From assembly GCA_963971405.1 (NCBI GenBank), contig OZ020488.1:1364001-1428000 (forward strand): a DNA stretch of 64,000 bases, read 5' to 3'. Source of the stretch: Psococerastis gibbosa (lineage: Eukaryota; Arthropoda; Insecta; Psocodea; Psocidae). Under the pieces are notes generated by a model that was given only the letters and a program-made list of their open reading frames with translations, made no database searches and was not told the origin of the DNA. Shown piece after piece: positions 55,626-64,000 of this stretch. Each line of letters starts with the position of its first letter. Within the stretch, counting starts at the first letter, position 1. Both the position numbers and the translations under genes were made by a program.

Positions 55626-57114
55626 AAAATGCGGTACGTCATTGAGAATTACATGAGGACTGGATTCTCATTGTTGACCACTGCCTTATTTGGGATATTG
55701 CGGTCAGAAACATGTCCTCCAGGCGCTTTTTTCTCAACCGATAATGCAAAGGCTGAGGCATACATTTGGGTGGACTTCACAAATCCACAATGGTACTTTG
55801 ACAGGACGGGGGAGGGGGGGGGGGTACAAAGATTCAAGGATTAATATAGTTAATAATGACGTTTGACTACGACCTATCAGCCTGTACATGGGATGAAGAT
55901 ACCAGAAAGTAATGGATAAACGATGATGATTCGGACAGTGCTGTTGGTTGCAATGCAAGATGCACAGAAGCGAATTCACGAAAATTTTAGGTGATGTTAG
56001 TTCTGGGTGACAAAAAAAAATAAAACTTTAAATATACTTTGTATAAGCTTACAAATCATGATTTTATGCTGTGTAAATTTAAAATCCTTCCCGCCGGCCT
56101 CTTCTTCCATAGATCTGCCCCTGAGCACAAGAATGAATGAAAAGTAAGAAAAATGGCAACAACACAACTGCAAAAAGTCCATTAGCCAAACGGGGCTCAC
56201 TTTATTGTTTTGCAATAAAAATACCACATCAACTATGCATGGGTACAGGTACAGCATTGCAACTTTGATGTAAACCGCGTTTTATGCAGTTGTTGACCCT
56301 GCGCTGTAGTCTAAACATGGACACCTCATAAAATAACATTTTAATATCTACCGTAGAATATTAACAGGAAGTGTTAAAGTGTCTACACCACATTTTCGTT
56401 ACAAGGTATAATGAAAACAAACGACAGTAATAACTCGATAGAATTGTATCAATTGAGAAACACTATACAATATGGCCATCATTTAAAGAAATAGCCCAGT
56501 AAGTTGTTGAACCGCGCGGGAATGTGTTATATCGTACTAACCAACTTGTCGATAGCTTTTCCACATTTATGGAACATCCGATAACTTTTTTTCTGTTTAA
56601 TACTGTGCATAGCCTACTTTACAATGATCATCAAAACTTTTCTCATTAACTGTCAGGGGTAGTAGGTAGACTACAAGGTTGTTGTGGTGAGCTATGTACG
56701 CCAATGAGGTTCTGTAGGGACAGTTTTGGTCATGCTAGGTTCGCTGACGACAAACCGATAATCATATTATTCAAAATGACCGCCGTTTGCATGTGAAAAC
56801 TAAGCACTTAGCATCTAATTAATTCTTTAAATATTTTTTATAATATTTTTACTCTGCCTGGACCTTATTTCGCTGCATATAATTTAATATATATATTCTC
56901 CATGATTTATAGAAAAATATCACTTTAAAATAATACATAAATAAAATAATTTTAAAATATATATATGAGGCTTATGGAAAAATCAACGCTTTGATATCTT
57001 AGCAACTGGTGCTGCCATCTACAAAATGACGTCCCAAATGAACCTCATTCTTAAATGTATTACGTACTGTATAACTTATTGCATAGTTATGTTACAAAAG
57101 TCCCAACAATATTG
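55626..57114. other. Non-coding stretch
   Basis: A poly(G) run lies near 55815. AT-rich simple sequence is found at 56820-56970. No gene is recognised. Confidence 0.4.
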
Positions 57115-57839
57115 TTCAAGTATAGTCTTAAACAAAAAATAACAAAAACTTAGAGTTTTAGAAAAACTTGTTATAACAACCCGAATTAGTAAAACCCAAA
57201 TAATCGTTAAGAAATTAACTTTGTCTAAGAAACCCACTTGTGTTAGTATAAAACCCTGAGCGCTTTCGGCAAGAACTGCCATCTACAGAGGGAAACCCAC
57301 TAGCACAGTTACACCTTATCTGCGATTTGAGACTTGCTCAACTCGAGGAGAAGATGCAAATGTGACTAGGGAGAGGAAACCTTGGTTTATATAGGACTGG
57401 GAGCGGGGGGAGGAGGGGGTGGGAGGGGGCGTGGCTGGTTACCTATTCCTAACCTACTAGCTAGATCTATTAGAGGGGATGATTGTGTGAATGTTATGTC
57501 GTTTGTTAATTTTTCCCTATTGTGTAAAGCTCTTTTGATTTCAACATTTTCAAAAAAATTTAAAGTGTAACTTTTCTTTATTTTGTGTAGGGCTGTCCAA
57601 TTGTGAGGATCGAATGTGTGGTTTTCCGAGTTAAGGTGTTTCGCGAATGTGCTGTTGGTGTTGGTGTCTCCTATACCTGTTATATGTTCTCTGACCCTAG
57701 TTTTAAAGCTTCTGCCTGTTTGGCCTATGTATGGGTTGTTATAACAAGTTTTTCTAAAACTCTAAGTTTTTGTTATTTTTTGTTTATTAAAATGAAATAC
57801 CACGAAGTCACGAGTAATCTAATTATTCAAGTATAGTCT
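57115..57839 (-). mobile_element. Penelope-like element, 5'-truncated, with 14-bp target duplication
   Basis: The 697-bp insert (57129-57825) is flanked by TTCAAGTATAGTCT at 57115-57128 and 57826-57839. Just inside the flanks an inverted repeat (ACAAAAAATAACAAAAACTT ... GTTATAACAACCC and its inverse) bounds the body. The minus strand encodes the 3' end of a Penelope-like protein with a GIY-YIG domain. Penelope-like elements are known for variable-length target duplications and for pseudo-LTR or inverted-repeat structures produced by truncated insertion, which this fits. Confidence 0.82.
57387..57761 (-). pseudogene. GIY-YIG endonuclease fragment of a Penelope-like element
   Basis: The minus-strand frame reads NNPYIGQTGRSFKTRVREHI, then STFAKHLNSENHTFDP, the C-terminal GIY-YIG endonuclease of Penelope-like elements: the 'YIG' strand, catalytic R in GQTGR and the following R..EH helix are present. 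Bases downstream encode HNREKLTND.. and a proline-rich tail before the stop at 57387. There is no start codon, and an in-frame stop lies just upstream at 57762-57764, so it is the 3' end of a truncated copy. The frame itself is open and well preserved. Confidence 0.88.
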
Positions 57840-57913
57840 ATTTAATACAGGATGTTGAAGAAGTTGTGCATAGATTAAAGAACGGATGCGATTGAAACCG
57901 TACATCAGGGACG

Positions 57914-58018
57914 CCGAAATTAGAAGATATAAAAAAACTGGACTTGGCGGGATTCGAACCCACGATCTACGCCTAACCGGGGCGTCATCTTAACCGCTGG
58001 ACCCTGGACTACAAGCCC
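57914..58018 (-). repeat. tRNA-derived SINE, copy 2 (minus)
   Basis: Inverse reading gives GGTCCAGCGGTTAAGATGAC, GTTAGGCGTAGATCGTGGG and GGTTCGAATCCCGCC followed by TATATCTTCTAATTTCGG. It is the same head-plus-tail family as 22389-22485, with diverged acceptor ends. It lies about 75 bp from the Penelope-like insert. Confidence 0.75.
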
Positions 58019-58860
58019 TGACAAGTGTAGTACATCTAAATCCTGTACTTATATGCTGTTATTGACATGATTGGTATTGCTAGACAGGCATAGTATCAGA
58101 AACTACTAATACCCAATTCTTAATATATATATAAGTATAATACCTAATTCAATAATAACTGTTCGTTTTGTTCAAAATAGCGTAGGCCGTAAACCATTAC
58201 GCATATAAGCCCACAGGCATAACTTGTTCCTGTTTCAGAAACATACCGTACCTTACTACTGGTCAAATTGATACCTTACTCTATATCTTATCACCCTTAC
58301 CTGAAAAAAAAAAATATATATGTACATTGCATTGAATAAACCGCCATTTTTCATTATACCATCAATTTTTATTATAATATATACGTAATACAAAGAAGAA
58401 GTGGCCGTTATGCGATGTCGTGAGATTTGAAATAAAACTTGACATTTAAAAGTAATGTGCTATCGATATCTATTATTTTATGTGTTATATTGTAAGTAAT
58501 GTCGTTTTTGGACTTTGTCTGTTGGCAACACATTATAAGCTTATTTATTTATAAATATTTTATATATATTTTATTATTTATAAATAAATAAATAAGGATG
58601 GACATGGTGAGACATGCAGAAGACATTGCCATGCTGGCCCTAAATGCCATGGATATAACATATATATGTAATAAATCAGTACGACGTTATACGATTCAAT
58701 CTATAAAAGATATATTATATTGTTACATAATCACAATTATAATACATTACAGACAAATAAAAGATAAAAGGAGAAAGATGTTTTACATACCTATAAGAGA
58801 ATTGAATAACAGTCATTTTCAACACCTCTTTAGGCATAACACCATTTTGTAAATCATAAT
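58019..58860. other. Non-coding stretch with one unexplained open frame
   Basis: AT-rich with a TATTTATAAATA-type palindromic patch near 58546-58592. An 84-codon frame at 58598-58852 (starting MDMVRHAEDIAML) has no domain I recognise and is not supported as a gene. Nothing else is seen. Confidence 0.4.
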
Positions 58861-58865
58861 ATAGT

Positions 58866-60537
58866 CCATTGAAATGTTACATGAGCTTTGCATTTCTTAG
58901 AGGCAGCAATTTTATTTTATAGATATGTGAGGGGGGTTAATAGAAGCTTAACCTCAAGTTTGAGGGGCCGCCACCCTTGTCCCCCGGCCGCCATATTGAA
59001 AAAAAGGGGTGACTACATTTTTTTCGCGATATATCGGAAACTATGCGTCTTACAAAAAATTAGTAAAAACATAATTTGTAGCAAATTGTTTTGCCTACAA
59101 ATATGTTTATATAACTTTTCGCCCTAAATTAAAAATGAAAGAAGTTATAAGCAAAAAAGTAAGAAAAGTTGTATAACAATTTTCTTTTTTGCTTTAAAAC
59201 TCTTTTTATGTACATTTTACCAAAAAATTACCTCACACCAATCTTGTAGATGATCTTTTGAGGAAAATTTTATCGCCATGACTTTTTTTATTTCATTCAT
59301 TTAAAACGCAGCTACAGCGCTCCAAAGTTGACCCGGCTCGTCAAAGCTCATGAGAATCCGGTCGAAACGAAATGTTTAACTTATTTTATTATTTATTTTT
59401 ATTGTAAATATATTCTTACAAAATGTTTGTTAAATTCGTACAACTTTACTTATTAATTCCTAACTCTTTTCCCCGCCAGCTATGGCTGAATAGCTACCCC
59501 TCGCCGACGCAAAAAAAAGGAAAAAAAATCCTCTGAGGTAGAGTCTGTAGGCGCGCTTTTTTTATGTCCCAATAGGCCTACTCCACGGACATCTTGCTTA
59601 TAACGTAATCCTCGACATCATAATATTATTAATCACTTATTAGCGAGCTACTCTAATCGACTTTTCTTCGATGGTCCAGACTGTGGCTCAGAATCTAAAT
59701 CAACGACAAATATGAAAGTTTGAGGAATGACAGGAGTTAAAATTGGAGTCATAGTTGGAATTTATTCTTCAAATTCAAAAGCCCCAATCTCCAGGATTTT
59801 GATATCTTCCTAGCCACGACTGGATCTGGTGATATACTCGGATACTTGGTTGGCTAAACTCAGCTGGGAAAATCGAAAAGTTTTCGACGAAAACGCCAAA
59901 CGCGCCTACAGACTCTACCTCATAGGTAGCGGGGATAAGAGTTAGGAATGAATAAGTAAAGTTGTACGAATTTAACAAAAATTTTGTAAGAATAAATTTA
60001 CAATAAAAAAATAGTAATAAAATAAGTTAAACATTTCGTTTCGACCGGATTCTCATGAGCTTTGACGAGCCTGGTCAACTTTGGAGCGTTGTAACAACGT
60101 TTTAAATGAATGAAATAAAAAAAGGGCTAAAATTTTCCTCAAAAGATCATCTACAAGATTGGTCTGAGTTAATTTTTTTGTAAAATGTATAAAAAAAAGT
60201 TACAGAGCAAAAAAGAAAATTGTTATAAAACTTTTCTTACTTTTTTGCTTAAAACTTCTTTCATTTTTAATTTAGGGCGAAAAGTTATATAAACATATTT
60301 GTAGGCAAAACAATTTTCAACAAATTATATTTTTCCCAATTTTTTTTGGACGCATAGTTTCCGAGATATCGCGAAAAAATGTTTTCACCCCTTTTTTCAA
60401 TATGGCGGCCGCGGGACAAGGGTGGTGACCTCAAACTTGAGGTTAAGCTTCTATTGACCTCCCTCACATATCTACAAAATAAAATTGCTGCCTCTAAGAA
60501 ATGCAATACTCGGTCCTTAAATTGTAACATTTCAATG
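58866..60537. mobile_element. Large foldback element (~1.67 kb)
   Basis: The left arm from ATTGAAATGTTAC (58868) pairs with the right arm ending GTAACATTTCAATG (60537). Over about 600-650 bp each, the arms share phrases such as GAGGCAGCAATTTTATTTT, AGAAGCTTAACCTCAAGTTT, ACCGGATTCTCATGAGCTTT-type and GAGTCTGTAGGCGCG-type sequence, with the right arm inverted. The loop (about 59575-59905) is unrelated to the arms. Short frames in the two arms are copies of each other and have no domain. Non-autonomous foldback-type transposon is the simplest reading; target duplication not resolved. Confidence 0.8.
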
Positions 60538-60629
60538 AACTAATAATAATAATGGAATAATAGAATAAACTAAGCCTAATGAATAATTATAAATATGATA
60601 ATAATTTATAATTTACATATATATAGCAT

Positions 60630-61260
60630 ATAACATGCAGATTAATGAGTCCAAAACCAAAGTGATGATAGTAAGCAACCAATAACTCAAGCATATTGAA
60701 CAACTAAACGGCACTCCTCTTAACAAGATAAAAACGTTTACCTACCTAGGAACTAGAATTACTACCGATGGTAGATGAACCTTAGAGAATGAGTACAGAT
60801 CGCACCAAGCAAGAGCAAAGAAAATATAAAATTTTTGAGTAAAACCACACAAACCTTAGACTAAGGAAAGATATGCTGAAGTGTCTGGCGTGAAGCATTC
60901 TATTATATGCGGGTGTGAGACATGGACATGGTGTATCAGCGAAAGTTGCCTCAAAAAGCTACAAGTTTTTGAGATGTTGAGCTATCGTCGCATTCTACGA
61001 ATATCATGGCAAGGTCACGTCACTAAGAAAGAACTTCTAACCCAATAAGCGAAAAGAAACCTCAGATTGCATCTATATCTGCAAGCTGGGCACACTGGAT
61101 CGGACATCTACTACGACATAAAAACTTTTTCACTTGCATCATAGAAGGGACTATAGAAGGCGAAAATCCACCGACACGTCCAAGAAATAGATATCAGCAC
61201 TGCAGCAAGTGAAGGTAGACTTCTTGAAGTGAAAACTTCTCTAGGCACCCCACACAGATT
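60630..61260 (+). mobile_element. LINE C-terminal remnant with frameshifts
   Basis: In successive frames the plus strand reads QINESKTKVMIVSNQ, FTYLGTRITTDGR, CETWTWCISESCLKKLQVFE, RRILRISWQGHVTKKELL, AHWIGHLLRHKN and IIEGTIEGENPPTRPRNRY. This is the order of the thumb and C-terminal blocks of endonuclease-type LINEs. Several stops and frame changes separate the blocks. The copy is dead and 5'-truncated. Confidence 0.85.
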
Positions 61261-61309
61261 TTAGAAGGGTAGTAAGTTGAGCTGGATCGTGACGCGTCAC
61301 GCTCGATGG

Positions 61310-62105
61310 AGTGATGGGTTTAAAACAGCTTTTTGGGCAGATGTAGAAGGCCTATCTGAATTTACATTATACCCATGCCTTCGTCTATTATTCCTCTTTC
61401 AGGCCATGCTATATTTGTTGTGTTAGGGCAGGGGGTTCGACTTTGAGGGGTGGAAACGTGAGGAGGTGCGCCCAAATTTGGCTCGAATTTGCCGATTTTC
61501 ATCGAAAATAGGCCTTTTTCGGCCGCGTTTTTGGGGGTTTTAATATCAATTTGAGAACTTGAAACTACTTTAGTTGTTTTCCACCTTTCTTACCCTTTCC
61601 AGACATATATTCAGTTTTACTATCCGTCCCCTCGTTCAGGCTCAGGTGAGTGTTTCGGCGGAAAACAGGTTCAACGGGTACCTTACAATTTACATGCATA
61701 GAGTAAAACAATTCCACATTCCACAGCCTGCAATTTTCATACGAAATTAATTTTTAATGTCTCATTAGAAGCAGTATGAATTAAGGTTTCAAACGAGTAT
61801 AAATACATAGTTTCAAATCCCTTCACCCCTTAAACACGAGTGGAACACAAAACTTGTAAAATATTTCACATTTCCAGCAATCCTATTTGAATTGCATGGG
61901 CGGGTTCAAAGCAGTTTTTTGGGCAGATATAGACAGCCTATCTTAATATAAATTATACCCATAGCTTCGTCTATTCTTCTTCTTTCATGCCATGCTATAT
62001 TTGTGGTGATCAAGCAAGGGCTTTGGCTTTGGGTGGGTGGAAACGTCAGGGGTGCTCACGATTTTAAACAAAAATAGGCCTCTTTCGGGCCGCGTTGATA
62101 GCCAT
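61310..62105 (+). repeat. Two direct copies of an unclassified ~220-bp unit
   Basis: Units begin near 61318 and 61909 (GGGTTTAAAACAGCTTTTTG / GGGTTCAAAGCAGTTTTTTG) and share TGGGCAGATRTAGA, TATACCCAT-GCTTCGTCTAT, CATGCTATATTTGT and ATAGGCCT-TTTCGG-CCGCGTT. They are about 590 bp apart. No coding capacity. Confidence 0.75.
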
Positions 62106-62114
62106 TTACAAAAT

Positions 62115-62374
62115 TCAAACCGGGTGTGTGCTTAACGCCGCACGGCAGAAGTGAAAACTTCTTTAGCATTCCCAATCAATTTATACATATAATATTATGC
62201 ATTATGTAGTATTATTAGGGATTGTGATCGTAGATTGAATGAGTAACAAGTCAGAAATTAATACTATGTAATACGTGTACATAATATTTTATTATTTACT
62301 ATTTACATATAAATTGATTGGGATTGCCTTGCCAATGAAGTTTTCACTTCTGCCGTGTGGTCTTAAGCACACAC
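62115..62374. repeat. Foldback repeat ending in CACTTCTGCCGTG
   Basis: GTGTGTGCTTAACGCCGCAC with CGGCAGAAGTGAAAACTTC at the left is mirrored by GAAGTTTTCACTTCTGCCGTG and CTTAAGCACACAC at the right; ATTCCCAATCAATTTATA is mirrored by TATAAATTGATTGGGATT. GAAGTGAAAACTTCT also occurs at about 61227, so a related fragment sits beside the LINE remnant. A poly(T) run follows. Confidence 0.75.
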
Positions 62375-64000
62375 TAGTTTTTTTTTTTTTTTTTTTTTAC
62401 AATGGAACAAAACAATAAAAAAACAATTTATATTATTTGGTTTGCAGTCAATATAAAACTGAGAATATATGGGCTGTGATATGTACACCTTGTTGGGCAC
62501 TATCTGGCCGCCATCTATTACAGCTGTGAAGGAAATAGTAATTAATGTCCTCGCGCATGCGCGGCCGCGAGGTCCAGATCACATGTGATTGGACCAAACA
62601 AATGTTATTTAAATGAGTGCGTGGGACGTACCTGTAATTACAACACCTACACATCATCTTCAATGAACTCTTAACTACAACTGTTTCTGTATCGCTTACT
62701 TGACCAGTACATTTTGCCTTCCTAATTTCTTCAGCACTTCTTCATAACCTAATGGCTGATTCCAGGTTATACATGAATGGATATAGTATATTAGACAGAA
62801 AAAAATACAGAAATCATATTGACTACCTCTAAATCATCTGCAGATTAATTGATAAATAACCATTTGATTTATAAGCTGAAAATCTTAGCACCCGAGCTTT
62901 ATGGTTGGTCTCCTGCCACTATACCTTTCAGTAACTTGTAGTTTGTAAGAAATATAATGATCATTATATAGCGTCAAGTTAGTACAGTACGTACAGTATG
63001 TACACCTGCGTTACAAAGTTTACAATTGCATTTCAGCAAAATATTGATTGTAGAGGTTCAGTTTATAGAAGGAATGTTCCTGTAAATATGCACAGAAAAC
63101 GGATAGATGCTGTCAAATGCAAAATAACAGTAGGTATATTTTTGAGTTTTGACTGTTGCGGTCTCTTTTGTACCTTCTGCCACCATCTTCCAGAACTAAC
63201 TGGCTGCTCTCCCCAATTTGGATGTTGCCTCCCCGCAAGCCATAAAGAATCTTTGTGGCTACAATAAAGTGGGGAAATTGGTTAAGTCGGGACAGTTGAT
63301 AACCATCTGGTGTACGTTAATACTTTTCCTTCACTTATAAGGCACTTGTTGATGGGTTATTAGTGTGTAGGCCATATGGTGTGGGTTTCGTACGATATGT
63401 GGCTTTCTTAAGCCCCAACCTATTGACCTGAGCCGAAATTTGGTCGTTTTTATGATGTCTCGAATTGCTTAATTTGCTAATGGCTGTAAACAACATCGGT
63501 ATAGCATACTTTATACATTGTTACGTAAAACGTACAACGGTTGACTGATTACCATTCCAACAGCGAGTTGGTCTCCGAAAGCCACCAGCTATACTATCAA
63601 GTCAACATTTTAAAGTCGACATGTTTGGGAACAGTACATTAACTGTAGCATTTCCGACGTTCAACAAATCTGGTCAATCTACAATACTACTATTAGTATG
63701 AATTAAATTCGGCTCAAGTCTGAAACTTTCTAAAATTTCCAAAGGGGCATACAGAACGGGCAGAGTTGGCGCCAAAATGATATTTCACATATAAAATGTA
63801 TAGGATAGGAAATTGCAGAGCCATCAATAAGATGAAGTAAATTTTTTTATGAGAATTGTACCATTTGTACCTGTCACAGTCACAGTTAGGCCACACGTGT
63901 GGAGGGGATACATGTTCAGTGTTCTCGGATTTTCTATAACTTTGGCCAAACGGCGTATATGTGAAAACCAGCAGATCCGTGATTCGATAAACAACAAAAT
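62375..64000. other. Non-coding stretch to window end
   Basis: A poly(T) run, then mixed sequence without a recognised gene or repeat. Possible host exons could be hidden but no domain is visible. Confidence 0.4.

Noticed and set aside
58598-58852. 84-codon frame possibly a transposase N-terminus
   Set aside because: No recognisable domain; starts beside simple AT sequence.
58888-59127. Frames in the foldback arms (also 60285-60530)
   Set aside because: They are copies of each other by arm symmetry, with different frameshifts, so not evidence for a gene.
1-64000. CRISPR array, rRNA gene or telomeric repeats
   Set aside because: No regularly spaced identical repeats, conserved rRNA phrases or TTAGG/TTAGGG arrays were seen.

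Overview
The window is AT-rich, intron-bearing animal DNA, most likely from an invertebrate and plausibly an arthropod. The evidence is two spliced exons of a Krüppel-like transcription factor (KLF5/dar1 type, minus strand), many decayed non-LTR retrotransposons, tRNA-derived SINEs, a Penelope-like element, MITEs and foldback repeats. I see no rRNA, CRISPR or prokaryotic operon.

The main object is one apparently complete Maverick/Polinton (adintovirus-type) element at 28547-43872, 15,326 bp. It has a perfect 6-bp target-site duplication (AGCATT), 5'-AG...CT-3' ends, and terminal inverted repeats (TIRs) of about 1.97 kb that are nearly identical. Between them are open, intron-free genes. Plus strand left block: a 233-aa unknown, then a 167-aa unknown. 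Minus strand middle: packaging ATPase, a conserved 232-aa protein, and an integrase with a C-terminal chromodomain. Plus strand virion block: phospholipase A2/minor virion protein, adenain-like protease, penton-like minor capsid protein, a small overlapping ORF, and the major capsid protein. Minus strand right block: a 1326-aa protein-primed family B DNA polymerase with N-terminal zinc fingers and an HNH-like insertion. Each TIR also carries a complete copy of a 101-aa gene. Together these form a replication (polymerase, possible DNA-binding protein), integration (integrase) and virion-morphogenesis (ATPase, protease, two capsid proteins, PLA2 protein) set, so the copy looks recent and could still be functional.

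Layout: 1-13.8 kb is mostly non-coding, with degenerate TTACACA-type repeat tracts, a palindrome and an internally deleted LINE. 13.8-14.7 kb holds two PIF/Harbinger-like MITEs in opposite orientations. 16.1-24.1 kb holds the KLF exons (60 bp and 598 bp) with an intron of about 7.3 kb carrying three LINE remnants, a foldback and two tRNA-like elements. 24.1-28.5 kb is repeats and unassigned DNA. 28.5-43.9 kb is the Polinton. 44-64 kb has no recognised host gene; it holds copies of an interspersed repeat of about 660 bp, a Penelope-like fragment with a GIY-YIG domain and its own target-site duplication, a large foldback, and a LINE tail.

Limits: no alignment or database search was run. Family calls rest on motifs read by eye. 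Borders of decayed repeats are approximate, and host exons without strong motifs could have been missed.
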